Of a stretch of 64,000 bases of DNA, positions 42,774 through 52,693 are shown piece after piece. Origin of the DNA: Mangrovibacterium lignilyticum (GTDB lineage: Bacteria > Bacteroidota > Bacteroidia > Bacteroidales > Prolixibacteraceae); the NCBI RefSeq assembly GCF_010882175.1, contig NZ_WKLH01000002.1:744001-808000 (forward strand), in the 5' to 3' direction. The translations under genes were made by a program, and so were the position numbers. Positions within the stretch are counted from its first letter, which is position 1. Each line of letters opens with the position of its first letter. The notes under the pieces were generated by a model. It saw nothing but the letters and a program-made list of their open reading frames with translations. It ran no database searches and was not told the DNA's origin.

Positions 42774-43217
42774 TCAAAAGTGAATTCGCAATGTGACCGA
42801 CGGTATTGGCTGATTTCGGCGAGCAACCAACCAATTCTCCGGAGGGTAGAGATTTTGGTAATCAAGTGTGAATGTCGCGGCTCTCCTTTTGTTCTTCCCT
42901 GCTGATATGAAGACCGGGATACTCGCAATATCCATCGCAAAACCGGCCACCATTAAAAGCGCATAAAAGTCAGCTGCACTTCCCTCATCCCCGAAGTTTT
43001 TATTCATCGCGGCCATTCCCCCTGCAGCGAGCGGTGTACCAACGCCCAGCAGAATCCACCCCGTCTTATTCAAACGTTTACTTTTCTCCAGAAAGTAATC
43101 CCGGTTTATGTCCTGTTCATTGCTGGTCTGGCTATAAAGATTTAGCAAGATGAAGAAGCATGTAAGCAAACAGAAACTTCTCTTCACGATCGTTAATTTT
43201 TGGTTTGTTTTTGCCAC
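42774..43217 (-). CDS. Small exported protein of unknown function
   Basis: A 147-residue frame starting at GTG 43217, or more likely at the GTG at 43184, directly before a signal peptide (KRSFCLLTCFFILLNLYSQ). Two hydrophobic stretches follow (TGWILLGVGTPLAAGGMAAM and LLMVAGFAMDIASIPVFI) and the end is VTLRIHF, like the last strand of an outer-membrane protein. I do not recognise a named family. It stands alone, converging with the esterase gene. Confidence 0.55.
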   Translation of the reverse strand: MAKTNQKLTIVKRSFCLLTCFFILLNLYSQTSNEQDINRDYFLEKSKRLNKTGWILLGVGTPLAAGGMAAMNKNFGDEGSAADFYALLMVAGFAMDIASIPVFISAGKNKRRAATFTLDYQNLYPPENWLVARRNQPIPSVTLRIHF

Positions 43218-43339
43218 TAAAAAAAGCTTTAGTGATAATCAATAACCCCGATACGTTTGCAGAGAGGAATTTGTTTCCTCATCGAAGGTTAACTAAACTT
43301 GTGTCAAAGACTTATATTCCGCACCACTTTAAAGCTCCC

Positions 43340-43410
43340 CGACTGATGCTGCGAATCTGTAATTCTGCTATCTTTAAACAGTAAAACCGCTCTGCAACAA
43401 GAACTAACCA
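43340..43410. repeat. REP-like palindromic repeat, copy 3
   Basis: CTGATGCTGCGAATCTGTAA is followed by AATTCTGCTATCTTTAAACA and CAGTAAAACCGC, shared with copy 2, while its first part matches copy 1. GAAT/ATTC and GCAGA-type pairing gives a small hairpin at 43351-43368. It lies upstream of the GH43 gene. Confidence 0.6.
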
Positions 43411-43435
43411 TTGCTCACCATAAGACAACGACACC

Positions 43436-44374
43436 ATGAAACATTTGAAATTAATCGTTCTACTGCTAATCGTTGGAAACGTCTGTCAGGCTCAGAATCC
43501 ATTTATAACGCATATGTACACGGCAGACCCTTCGGCAAGAGTGTTTAACGACATGCTGTATGTCTATCCGTCGCACGATGAAGACACAGCCACGAAGTTT
43601 TATATGCAGGACTGGCATGTTTTCTCGACAACCAATATGAAGGACTGGACCGATCATGGCGTCGTATTTTCACTCAATGATATTAGCTGGGCAAAGGAAT
43701 TCGCATGGGCTCCTGATTGTATCGAACGAAATGGGAAATACTATTTCTATTACCCGGTCGAGAAAAGTAAAATCGGGGTTGCCGTTAGTGACCGGCCTGA
43801 TGGTTATTTCAAAGACCCCTTAGGCGCGCCCTTAATCGATATTAATTCGCCCGGGGTGGTTTGCAACCGCGACTTTATTGATCCGGCAGTCTTTATCGAC
43901 GATGACGGGCAAGCTTATCTTTATATGGGGCAACTGGTTGTTAATGCCATAAAACTCAATGACGATCTGATTTCGTACGACGGGAAAGTATACCTGCTGG
44001 AAGGGACTGATGATTTTTTTGAAGCAATCTGGATGCATAAATACAAAGGCTTGTATTATCTCTCCTATGCTGCGGAGAGTGGTGAAATTAAATATTGCAC
44101 CAGCGACAATCCACTGGGGCCCTTTAAATACCGGGGAGTTATTCTGCGAAAGATGAATAGCGGCACCAACCACCATTCCATTGTCGAATACAAAGGACAA
44201 TGGTACCTGTTCTATCATAACTCCGACCTCTATTACAGGAATCACCCCGAGCTTGAAGAAAAATTTGGGTGGGGACATGAAGGAAGCCCTCATCCTTACC
44301 GCCGCTCGATTTGCTTCGACAAATTATACTATAATGAAGATGGCACCATTCAGGAGGTCATTCCAACGAAATAG
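43436..44374 (+). CDS. GH43 glycosidase (arabinofuranosidase/xylosidase/galactosidase type), secreted
   Basis: A 312-residue five-bladed propeller enzyme with a signal peptide (LIVLLLIVGNVCQAQ). The catalytic base Asp is in YTADPSARVF, the pKa-modulating Asp in RDFIDPAVFIDDDG, and the acid Glu in DDFFEAIWMHKYKG. FAWAPDCIERNGKYYFYYP is a further family mark. In a pectin context an arabinan- or galactan-side-chain activity is plausible, but GH43 subfamilies cannot be told apart here. It is a single-domain protein and stands alone. Confidence 0.93.
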   Translation: MKHLKLIVLLLIVGNVCQAQNPFITHMYTADPSARVFNDMLYVYPSHDEDTATKFYMQDWHVFSTTNMKDWTDHGVVFSLNDISWAKEFAWAPDCIERNGKYYFYYPVEKSKIGVAVSDRPDGYFKDPLGAPLIDINSPGVVCNRDFIDPAVFIDDDGQAYLYMGQLVVNAIKLNDDLISYDGKVYLLEGTDDFFEAIWMHKYKGLYYLSYAAESGEIKYCTSDNPLGPFKYRGVILRKMNSGTNHHSIVEYKGQWYLFYHNSDLYYRNHPELEEKFGWGHEGSPHPYRRSICFDKLYYNEDGTIQEVIPTK

Positions 44375-44500
44375 CGAATAACTGAACGAAAGGAGCTTGT
44401 CCAATTACTGAAAAGGAAGAAATCCGGCAATGAACCGGTTTGCTGGCCCATGACACGTCAGCCACTCCTCCTGCAGGGTATTACCCCTCACAGCAGACTA

Positions 44501-45304
44501 TTAAATCTGCCTGGTTCTCTTTCGGAATTCGGCTGGTGATGAACGGACAACCTTTTGAAAAGCAAAACTAAAGGACGACAGGCTGTTGTAGCCACTGCGA
44601 TAGCTAATCTCACTGATCGACAAATCGGTCTGCAACAACAGCTCCATGGCTTTAATAATCCGCAATAGTTTCACGTATTGCAGAAAAGAAGTGTTGATGT
44701 TTTGCTGAAACAAGCGCGACAACGATCGGGTGCTGTAGCCATATTCTTCCGCAAGTTGCTCCAGCTTCAATGGCTGTTCAATATGGTGGTGAATATGCCG
44801 CAAGATGACTCTCAGGTTTTCATTTTGTGTGGTCGGCAGTTCAATGGGGATCGGTACTTTCGCGGCTTCGACAATCACATTCGCCAACGTAATCAGGAAC
44901 TGGTATTTTTCGGTTTGGTCGCTTGTAATGTCGCCGTTCCAATCGTTGATATAATTGATCATTTCAACCAACAAATTCGTCACCGGATAAACGCCGGCTC
45001 TTTCTTCGAGCTTTTTATTTGACCCGATTAAGGCACTTGGGATATAAACGTTATGCACCATTTTGACCAATGTCCGGGGGCTTATGTTATGCTCTAATCC
45101 GGCAGGAATCCAAAGGAAATGGTGAGCCGGCAGGAAAAAGGAGTTCTCCGGCGTATTGAAAAACGCGATGCCATTTTCCAGATAGTACATCTGGTGTTTG
45201 TTATGCGTGTGCATCGGGAACTGGCGTTCGATCTCCGAGTTAATCACAAAAAAGGACTCGTCATACCGGTTAATCTGCTCGATGATACTTGTCGGTTGCT
45301 TCAT
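44501..45304 (-). CDS. AraC-family regulator, divergent from the EmrAB-type efflux operon
   Basis: I chose ATG 45304 (MKQPTSIIEQ) over a TTG eleven codons upstream. The 267 residues have an N-terminal cupin (FPMHTHNKHQMYYLENGIAF, FLWIPAGLEHNI) and a C-terminal double helix-turn-helix (LEQLAEEYGYSTRSLSRLFQ, LSISEISYRSGYNSLSSFSF). It lies 105 bases from the divergent TolC gene and so is the probable regulator of that operon. The ligand is unknown. Confidence 0.92.
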   Translation of the reverse strand: MKQPTSIIEQINRYDESFFVINSEIERQFPMHTHNKHQMYYLENGIAFFNTPENSFFLPAHHFLWIPAGLEHNISPRTLVKMVHNVYIPSALIGSNKKLEERAGVYPVTNLLVEMINYINDWNGDITSDQTEKYQFLITLANVIVEAAKVPIPIELPTTQNENLRVILRHIHHHIEQPLKLEQLAEEYGYSTRSLSRLFQQNINTSFLQYVKLLRIIKAMELLLQTDLSISEISYRSGYNSLSSFSFAFQKVVRSSPAEFRKRTRQI

Positions 45305-45409
45305 AGTCTTCAAAGTTTGGCATAAATTCGAAAACAATTGGCTAATTATAAGAAATACGCCTCGAAAATTAATAAGAAATTTGCACCCGAATTATCTGAG
45401 GGAAAGAAT

Positions 45410-46738
45410 ATGAGGAAAGTTTTAGGGCTTTTGACGGTCAGTTTAAGCTTGCTAACACCATGCCTGGCACAAGAAATGAAAGCTGACAGTTTGCCTTTGA
45501 GCTTAGAGGATGCCTGGCAAAGAGCCGACGACTATAGCCTGGAGTTGCGCTCGAAACGACTGGATCAACAAATCAACAACGAGCATATACAGGACGCCCA
45601 ACAACAAAGGCTTCCCCGCGTGGAGGCGAGTGCCAGTTATGGGAAATTAGCCAACATCCCTGTTTTTGTGGATGGTATTTTGAATGAACCGGAGTACATT
45701 CCAATCGAGGACCATTCGACCTACGATGTAGGAATGGAAGCTTACTTCAACCTGTACAACGGGCACAAAACAAAACTGGCTATTGAAAAGGCCCGGTCGC
45801 AAGCCGACCTGTCGGAACATATTGCACAGGCCACGCAATCGGAGATTCATTACGAAGTGGCTCAGTATTACCTGGACATCTTGCGTTCAAAAGAATTCGG
45901 TGAAATTATTGAGCACAACATTGCCCGCAACGAGCAACGCCTGTCACAAATTACGCAGCTTTATCAAAACGGCGTGGTGCTGAAAAGCGACCTGCTTCGG
46001 GCACAGTTGCAGCTGTCGCAACAAAAGATAAACCGGCAAAAGATGCTGAACAATGTCGGTATTGCGAGTCAAAAGCTGAATCAGATTTTAGGCTTTGAGG
46101 ATAATCATCCGCTTAGGCTTGCCGATAGCATATCCTTTACAACGCTTGATTCGGAACGTCAATATGCCGATTATGTGGCCTTGGCTATGGAACAGTCGCC
46201 TTTTGAGAAAATGGCTGAAACGCAAATTAGCTTAAGCGAGCTTAATGAGCAGGAAGTGAAGGCGGAAAAGCGACCAAGAATTGGTTTGTTTGGTGAGTAC
46301 AGCTATTCCTATCCGCAGATTATGCTGTACCCCTATTCGAATTCGCCCTACCTGCTTGGAGTTGCCGGAATTAAGATTTCGTATGATCTCTCGTCGCTTT
46401 ATACTCACAAACACAAACACGCTGCTGCCAGTCTGCAGGTGCAACAACAACAGGTGGCCAAAGCAAATACCGAAGAAAGCCTGCGAAGCAAAATTAAAAC
46501 GGCTTACCTGCACTTCCGGGAGGACCAGGATAATATTGACGTGAGTAAGATTAATATTCAGCAGGCCGAAGAAAACTACCGGATCGTCCATCAAACCTAT
46601 TTCAACAAGCTGTCTTTGTTAACCGATTTACTGGAAGCAGATACTGAACTGTTGCGAGCGCAGTTCGATTTGGTTAACAACTACATTTCAGCACGCCTAC
46701 ACTTCTATCAGTTACAAAAAATTACAGGTCAATTATAA
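45410..46738 (+). CDS. TolC-family outer-membrane efflux protein
   Basis: The start is ATG 45410, directly before a signal peptide (VLGLLTVSLSLLTPCLAQ). The 442 residues form the two-fold repeat of coiled coils and strands of the TolC family (LSLEDAWQRADDYSLELRSK, EARIAVA-like helices, LRSKIKTAYLHFREDQDNID, LLTDLLEADTELLRAQFDLV). It should be the exit duct for the pump encoded downstream. Its stop overlaps the next start by one base. Confidence 0.92.
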   Translation: MRKVLGLLTVSLSLLTPCLAQEMKADSLPLSLEDAWQRADDYSLELRSKRLDQQINNEHIQDAQQQRLPRVEASASYGKLANIPVFVDGILNEPEYIPIEDHSTYDVGMEAYFNLYNGHKTKLAIEKARSQADLSEHIAQATQSEIHYEVAQYYLDILRSKEFGEIIEHNIARNEQRLSQITQLYQNGVVLKSDLLRAQLQLSQQKINRQKMLNNVGIASQKLNQILGFEDNHPLRLADSISFTTLDSERQYADYVALAMEQSPFEKMAETQISLSELNEQEVKAEKRPRIGLFGEYSYSYPQIMLYPYSNSPYLLGVAGIKISYDLSSLYTHKHKHAAASLQVQQQQVAKANTEESLRSKIKTAYLHFREDQDNIDVSKINIQQAEENYRIVHQTYFNKLSLLTDLLEADTELLRAQFDLVNNYISARLHFYQLQKITGQL

Positions 46739-47799
46739 TGAGCGATAAGTTAGAAAAATACCGAAAAGTAGATCATGTGGTTTTAAAAATATCCTATGCG
46801 GTGGCCTTGGTCATTCTTGCCGCCTTGCTGGTCTGGGGAGCGTTAAAGCTGTTTCGTTTTTCCCAATACGAAGAAACCAATGATGCCCAGGTTATGGAAT
46901 ACATTAACCCGATATTGAGCCGTACCAAAGGCTTTGTGCAGGAAATCAGGTTTCAGGACCATCAACAAATTTCGAAGGGTGATACCTTGGTTGTTCTCGA
47001 TAAAAATGAAGCCCTGGTGCGCTTGCAGGAAGTGAAAGCGGAGATTGCCTCGGCCGAAGCTCAGCTACAGGTTTTGCAGTCTAATATTCATGTGGCTTCG
47101 AGTGGTGCCAACATCCACCAGGCACAAATTAGTGCTGCTGAAGCGCAATTATGGAAACAGCAAAAAGATTTTGAGCGTTACCAGGAATTGCTGAAAGGCG
47201 AAGCAGTTACCCTGCAACAGTTCGAAGCGGTAAAAACCCAACTGGAGATCGCCAAATCGAACTATCAAACGGTGAAGAACACCTATCTTAATTCGCAGGA
47301 TCAGATAACTGATGCCGAAGCAAGAATAGCAGTGGCCAAAGCGAACCTGGAACAAAAGAAAGCCCAGCTGGAACGCGTGAAGCTCGATCTTCAATACACC
47401 GTTATTTCCGCTCCGTCAGATGGTTTTATGGGAACAAAGAAACTGCAGGTGGGGCAATACATTCAGACCGGGCAAACGATCGGCTACATGGTCGACAAAC
47501 AACAAGGGTTATGGGTGGTTGCCAATTTTCAGGAAACACAGATTGCGGCGATTCATGAAGGACAACAAGCTCTGATAACCATAGATGCTTATCCGGGTGA
47601 GTCTTTTCAGGGAACTATTGAATCGTTCTCGCCGGCTACCGGATCGCAGTTTAGCCTGTTACCGTCAGACAATGCCACCGGCAATTTTGTGAAGGTTACC
47701 CAGCGCTTCCCGGTGAAGATTCAATTTACAGGGAGTAACCCGGTGCTGAGCAAACTAAAGGCCGGGATGAATGCGGAAGTTTCCGTTATAAAGGAATAA
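46738..47799 (+). CDS. HlyD/EmrA-family membrane fusion protein
   Basis: A 353-residue periplasmic adaptor. It has one N-terminal membrane segment at about 18-38 (ISYAVALVILAALLVWGALK), a biotinyl-lipoyl half (AQVMEYINPILSRTKGFVQE, DTLVVLDKNEA), a long coiled-coil hairpin (AEAQLWKQQKDFERYQELLK, EARIAVAKANLEQKKAQLER), the second lipoyl half (APSDGFMGTKKLQVGQYIQT) and a beta-barrel domain. It links the MFS pump to the TolC protein. The next gene follows after 3 bases. Confidence 0.94.
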   Translation: MSDKLEKYRKVDHVVLKISYAVALVILAALLVWGALKLFRFSQYEETNDAQVMEYINPILSRTKGFVQEIRFQDHQQISKGDTLVVLDKNEALVRLQEVKAEIASAEAQLQVLQSNIHVASSGANIHQAQISAAEAQLWKQQKDFERYQELLKGEAVTLQQFEAVKTQLEIAKSNYQTVKNTYLNSQDQITDAEARIAVAKANLEQKKAQLERVKLDLQYTVISAPSDGFMGTKKLQVGQYIQTGQTIGYMVDKQQGLWVVANFQETQIAAIHEGQQALITIDAYPGESFQGTIESFSPATGSQFSLLPSDNATGNFVKVTQRFPVKIQFTGSNPVLSKLKAGMNAEVSVIKE

Positions 47800-47802
47800 G
47801 CG

Positions 47803-49404
47803 ATGCCAAATGACAATAACAACAAGATTTTTAAGGATTGGGTGCCTACCTGGTTAGTCTTCTTTTCCTTATTTCTCTTTTTAGTGCCCATTGCTGCTGC
47901 TTTGGGCATTTATATGGGAGGGATGAGCACCGCCTCCAGTTATTATGGAGTCGATACAATCGATATCCGCTATTCGGTTGTCATTTACTACCTGGCCATT
48001 GTTGTCAGTTTTCCGCTAGAGGCCCGGTTCTCGGGGAACTTCACCTCCAAGCCCTATTTGATTGGCTGTGTCGCTGTTTCCATCTTCATTAACGGCATCC
48101 TTTATGTCAGCCACAGTTTCGCCCTGCTTCTGGTCATGCGCTTTGTGGCAGGAACAATCTCGTTGGGCTCAATAGGCATCGTCTTCACCTTGGTTTTTAG
48201 TCAGTTTCACGAACAGCGAAGCCGTGTTCTGGGATACGCCACCATGTATGCGACCTTGTTCGGATCGGCTCCCCTATCCTATTTACTGGATGCCTGGCTC
48301 TTTTCCAATTTCAATTTCAACAGTGTGTTTCTATTCGGTGTTTTTGGCGCCCTCCCCGGATTGATCTTGCTGTGCGTCATTCTTCGGAATGATATTGACC
48401 TGAGACGAAATGGAAAGACGTCACTAAAATCATTGGATTGGGCTAGTTATGTGCTGTACGCATCAGCAATGCTCACACTGGCTTACTTTATTTTGTATGG
48501 TCAGTATTACCAATGGTTGCAAAGCCGGAGAATGGTTTTTTGTTTGGGTGCCGCCCTGGTTCTGCTGGTCTTGTTCCTGATCAGGCAACTCATTTTGAAG
48601 ACTCCGTTCATTGATTTGCGGGTTTTCAAGTCTCGCAATTTTAGAATTGGCATGGGCCTGTTGGTTTTATTCTACCTGGGCAAAGGCGATATGAGTTTGC
48701 TGTCGGGTTTTATAAGCAACAGCGTTAACCTGGATGTGTATCACTACGGCTATGTCATGTTAATCAATTTCGTTGGTATTGTCGTCGGTGTGTTTCTGGC
48801 TGCCCGTTATCTGCTGGAAGGCATGCGAATACGAATCATCTGGATGATGGGATTTGGGGCACTTTTAGGCTACCACCTTTTCAGCTTGTCGATTATAAAC
48901 ACCCAGGCTGAAATAAGCGATCTTCTGTTACCTTTGTTTTTACAAGGATTGGGTAACGGCATGCTGATAATTTCCATTGTTCTGTTTTATGTGACGGCAG
49001 TGCCGCCCGAGATTGGCTTTTCCGCATCGGTAACCGGTGTTGCTTTCCGGGCATGTACGTTTACAAGTGCGATGGCCCTCACCAATGCTTCAGGATTGTA
49101 CTTCAGAAAGATTCATCAACAAAGCTTTAGCAGCTCTATTACCCAGGCAGATCCCTTACTGGCAGATCGTTTAACGCAGTACAAACAAGCCCTGCTGGAA
49201 GGTGGTGCATCCATCCCGGAGAGTCGTTCCGGAGCGATGAGACTGTTGGGAAAAACGGTGGCCAATCAAAACAATTTGCTGTTCATCAAAGACTATTTCT
49301 TCTACATGAGTTGTTTGCTTATACTTGTATTGATAGCTATTGCGACCATTCCTCATTTCAGCTACCACATCAAAAAAATCAAGACAAAGTTGATTCCGGT
49401 ATAA
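47803..49404 (+). CDS. MFS (DHA2/EmrB-like) drug-efflux permease
   Basis: A 533-residue inner-membrane protein with about 14 hydrophobic segments, starting with WVPTWLVFFSLFLFLVPIAA and ending with YFFYMSCLLILVLIAIATIP. The DHA2-type layout and the preceding HlyD and TolC genes point to an EmrAB-TolC-type tripartite exporter for hydrophobic compounds. The substrate is unknown; the divergent AraC gene probably controls expression. Confidence 0.92.
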   Translation: MPNDNNNKIFKDWVPTWLVFFSLFLFLVPIAAALGIYMGGMSTASSYYGVDTIDIRYSVVIYYLAIVVSFPLEARFSGNFTSKPYLIGCVAVSIFINGILYVSHSFALLLVMRFVAGTISLGSIGIVFTLVFSQFHEQRSRVLGYATMYATLFGSAPLSYLLDAWLFSNFNFNSVFLFGVFGALPGLILLCVILRNDIDLRRNGKTSLKSLDWASYVLYASAMLTLAYFILYGQYYQWLQSRRMVFCLGAALVLLVLFLIRQLILKTPFIDLRVFKSRNFRIGMGLLVLFYLGKGDMSLLSGFISNSVNLDVYHYGYVMLINFVGIVVGVFLAARYLLEGMRIRIIWMMGFGALLGYHLFSLSIINTQAEISDLLLPLFLQGLGNGMLIISIVLFYVTAVPPEIGFSASVTGVAFRACTFTSAMALTNASGLYFRKIHQQSFSSSITQADPLLADRLTQYKQALLEGGASIPESRSGAMRLLGKTVANQNNLLFIKDYFFYMSCLLILVLIAIATIPHFSYHIKKIKTKLIPV

Positions 49405-49411
49405 AGACCCA

Positions 49412-49446
49412 CTTGCGATTGCACCACGAATTCAGACGATCGCAAG
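49412..49446 (+). terminator. Possible terminator of the efflux operon
   Basis: CTTGCGAT (49412-49419) and ATCGCAAG (49439-49446) are perfect complements just after the MFS stop, but only a weak T-rich stretch follows. Beyond it, the gap to 49886 shows no gene and no clear promoter, apart from an AACTG/CAGTT hairpin near 49673. Confidence 0.4.
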
Positions 49447-49886
49447 AGCTTTCAACTTTCACATTGGCATGGGCGATCTGCTTTCCAAGCCGGATGGAAG
49501 GGACTGGATTGCCTTTCTACGGACCCGAACAACACCCATTCTGAAAACAAGCCGGCCAGCCTGTTGAACGACTACCATATTTTTAGTCCGCCCCTCCTTT
49601 CCCGACTCCAACCGGCAAAGCAACGCTTCCGATCTCTAATAAACTGTCCAACAAGAATAAGCGACAAGCCTCAACTGAAAAAACCAGTTCAAATCGTCTG
49701 AATAATTAAACTATTTGCGTATCTTCTGTACTCAAAATAAATCAGCAGAAATTTCAAAAAAGAAGTTGACGACAAAATAAAGCCTCACTAGGCAGTTTCG
49801 GTTGATTAAACGGGCTGCTGACGACCAAATACGACAGAAAATGAGGCCAACAGAAAGAACAGTTAATCACAAAAACACGCAAACAC

Positions 49887-50342
49887 ATGGCAATTTTTAA
49901 TCTTAAAATCAACGGTAAGCAACATGAAGTGGATGTCGACCCGTCCACTCCCATGCTTTGGGTACTCAGGGATCATCTCAACCTGGTTGGAACTAAGTTT
50001 GGTTGTGGAATGGCTCAATGCGGAGCCTGTACCATTCTTGTAAATGGCTTCGCTGTGCGTTCGTGTATTACTTTTGTGGATTCAGTTGGCGATCAGGAAA
50101 TAACGACCATTGAAGGGCTTTCTGAAAACGGAGACCATCCGCTTCAAAAAGCATGGATCGAACACGATGTTCCGCAATGTGGTTATTGCCAGTCGGGACA
50201 GATCATGAACGCTGCCGGTTTGTTAATGAGTAATCCCCATCCCAGCGATGCCGATATTGAAGCGGCCATGAATGGCAATATTTGCCGTTGTGGTACTTAC
50301 AACCGAATTAAAGCAGCAATTAAAACGGCCGCGAACTCTTAG
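49887..50342 (+). CDS. iorA: 2Fe-2S subunit of an isoquinoline 1-oxidoreductase-like Mo hydroxylase
   Basis: A 151-residue electron-transfer subunit of the xanthine oxidase family. The N-terminal plant-type 2Fe-2S cluster has Cys in FGCGMAQCGACTILVNG and RSCIT; the second cluster uses CGYCQSGQIMNA and NICRCGTYNRIK. It passes electrons from the molybdenum centre in the next subunit. It has no signal peptide of its own and would be carried across the membrane with the Tat-exported partner. It starts an operon with the large subunit, XdhC and a MocA-like protein. Confidence 0.93.
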   Translation: MAIFNLKINGKQHEVDVDPSTPMLWVLRDHLNLVGTKFGCGMAQCGACTILVNGFAVRSCITFVDSVGDQEITTIEGLSENGDHPLQKAWIEHDVPQCGYCQSGQIMNAAGLLMSNPHPSDADIEAAMNGNICRCGTYNRIKAAIKTAANS

Positions 50343-50414
50343 GGGACTTTCCGGTCCAATCGCATCACAAATTACCTTGTTGACAGATGAATAGTTAATC
50401 TAAAATCAAGTGAC

Positions 50415-52670
50415 ATGACAATTGTAAAGACAAAATTCAATAGACGTTCCTTTCTGAAAAGTTCTGTATTAGCGGGTGGAGGCATGCTGATTGGCTTTAA
50501 CTGGCTGGCGGCTTCCTGTAGCACAAATGCGCCCAAAGGCCTGACGATTCCCGACGAGTGGTTCGAAATCAATGGTTATTTGAAGATTGGTGAAAACGGA
50601 GTGGTCACAATCATGTCTCCCAATCCCGAAATTGGACAAAATGTCAAAACGTCCATGCCGATGATTGTGGCGGAAGAACTGGATGTAGACTGGAAAAATG
50701 TAATTGTTGAACAGGCGCCGCTTAACACCGACATTTTTGACCGGCAGCTCGCCGGAGGAAGTGATTCTATCAGACAAAGCTGGAATGCGCTCCGCGTGGC
50801 CGGTGCATCAGCCTGCAAAATGCTGAAAGAAGCTGCAGCCCAAAAGTGGGATGTTCCGGTCGAAGAAATCACAACCGAATTGGGGGTCTTGTTTCATCAA
50901 AACAGTGGTAAAAAGATAGGCTATGGCGAAGTCGCTTCAGCGGCAGCAGTACTGCCCGTTCCGGAAGAAGTGGAACTGAAAGATTTGACAGATTTTAAAA
51001 TTATCGGGACATCCAAGAAAAATGTGGATGGATTTAAGATCGCAACCGGTCAGCCCTTATTTGGTCTTGATTACAAAAAAGAAGGGATGCTAATCGCCAT
51101 GATTGCCCATCCTCCGGCATTTGGCATGAAACTGAAATCATTCGACGCAACCGAAGCGAAGGCCATGCCGGGTATTTTAGACGTTTTTAGTTTCAAAACC
51201 TACACCGAGGACTATGCATTACAGTGGTCCGATACAAGCTCATTCCCCGAGCTGGTGGCCATTGTTGGTCAATCGACCTGGGAAGTCATGAATGCCAAGT
51301 TGATGTTAACGGTAGAATGGGAGCCCTTTGCTGATTATGAAATGAATGCCGCAGGCTGGGGAGCAGGAGTTCAAAAGGTGACAGTACCTGCCGGGCTTGA
51401 AAGTACAAGCGGTCACAATGCAAAGATGGCAGCCGCCGCAGCTAAACCCGGTCGAACAGAACGCAAGGACGGCAAGCCGGAAGAAGCCTTCAAAAAGGCT
51501 GCGAAAGTGATTGAACGTGCCTATACGGCTCCTTTTCTGGCTCACAGTCCAATGGAACCGATGAATTTCTTTGCCGATGTCACAGACGATGAAGCGGTAT
51601 TAGTTGGACCAATCCAATCTCCCGAATATATGGAAAAGACCTTGTCAGCGCGACTGGGCTTGCCACTCGAAAAAATCGACATCCAGATGACCCGAATGGG
51701 CGGTGGATTTGGACGTCGTTTGTACGGACACTTTATGGTTGAAGCTGCTTTGATTTCGAGAACGATGAAAGCACCAGTGAAACTGATATACTCGCGGGAA
51801 GATGAAATGACCTTTGGAATCTATCGCCCGGCTTATCATGCTTTATACCGGGCAGCACTTGATGCAGATAATAATCTCATTGGCTTCCACGTCAAAATGG
51901 GTGGTATCCCCGAACATGCCCTTCACGCAAACAGATTCCCGGCAGGAGCTGTCGATAACTATTTGGCCGAAAGCTGGACCATTGAGTCCAACATTAGCGT
52001 TGGAGCGATGAGGGCACCAGGCTCCAACTTCAATGCTGTGGCGGAACAGTCATTCCTCGATGAAGTGGCTGAAGCGGCAGGCAAAGATCCGATCCAATTT
52101 CGTCTCGACCTGTTGAATCGGGCCATGGAGAAGCCCGTCGGTGAGAATAACGATTACGATGCTGCAAGATATGCCGGCGTACTTGAACTTGTACGCGAAA
52201 AATCAGGATGGGACACCGGATCAGGCAACAAGAACCGCGGCGTGTCCGCTTATTTTTGCCATCATTCGTATGTGGCAAATGTGCTGGATATTGAGCTTGA
52301 GAATGGCGAACCTGTCATTCAAAAAGTTTACGCGGCCATTGATTGCGGCATTGTTGTCAATAAAGATGCAGCGGTTAACATGACCGAAGGAGGCATTATT
52401 GATGGAATTGGGCAGTCCATGTATGGCCAACTCACCTTTACCGATGGTCAACCGGATCAAAATAATTTCGATGCTTATCGGCTTATTCGTCATACCGAGG
52501 CACCAAAATCAATTGAAGTCCATTTTGTTGACAATGATATTCATCCGACCGGACTCGGCGAACCGCCTTACCCTCCGGTGATGGCGGCACTGGCAAATGC
52601 CTTGTACAAAGCAACCGGCGAACGGTACTACCATCAACCATTTATCAAAAACACGTTCGAGCTATCGTAG
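50415..52670 (+). CDS. iorB: Molybdopterin-binding subunit of isoquinoline 1-oxidoreductase-like hydroxylase, Tat-exported
   Basis: A 751-residue catalytic subunit. The N-terminus NRRSFLKSSVLAGGGMLIGF is a twin-arginine signal, followed by a Cys (AASCSTN) that could be lipidated. Cofactor-binding segments are MGGGFGRRLYGHFMVEAALI, VGAMRAPGSNFNAVAEQSFL and the active-site Glu in TGLGEPPYPPVMAAL. Such enzymes hydroxylate N-heterocycles or oxidise aldehydes in the periplasm. The order of domains is the usual IorB one. The natural substrate cannot be read. Confidence 0.93.
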   Translation: MTIVKTKFNRRSFLKSSVLAGGGMLIGFNWLAASCSTNAPKGLTIPDEWFEINGYLKIGENGVVTIMSPNPEIGQNVKTSMPMIVAEELDVDWKNVIVEQAPLNTDIFDRQLAGGSDSIRQSWNALRVAGASACKMLKEAAAQKWDVPVEEITTELGVLFHQNSGKKIGYGEVASAAAVLPVPEEVELKDLTDFKIIGTSKKNVDGFKIATGQPLFGLDYKKEGMLIAMIAHPPAFGMKLKSFDATEAKAMPGILDVFSFKTYTEDYALQWSDTSSFPELVAIVGQSTWEVMNAKLMLTVEWEPFADYEMNAAGWGAGVQKVTVPAGLESTSGHNAKMAAAAAKPGRTERKDGKPEEAFKKAAKVIERAYTAPFLAHSPMEPMNFFADVTDDEAVLVGPIQSPEYMEKTLSARLGLPLEKIDIQMTRMGGGFGRRLYGHFMVEAALISRTMKAPVKLIYSREDEMTFGIYRPAYHALYRAALDADNNLIGFHVKMGGIPEHALHANRFPAGAVDNYLAESWTIESNISVGAMRAPGSNFNAVAEQSFLDEVAEAAGKDPIQFRLDLLNRAMEKPVGENNDYDAARYAGVLELVREKSGWDTGSGNKNRGVSAYFCHHSYVANVLDIELENGEPVIQKVYAAIDCGIVVNKDAAVNMTEGGIIDGIGQSMYGQLTFTDGQPDQNNFDAYRLIRHTEAPKSIEVHFVDNDIHPTGLGEPPYPPVMAALANALYKATGERYYHQPFIKNTFELS

Positions 52671-52693
52671 TCAAAAAAGAAATCTTTGGGAGC

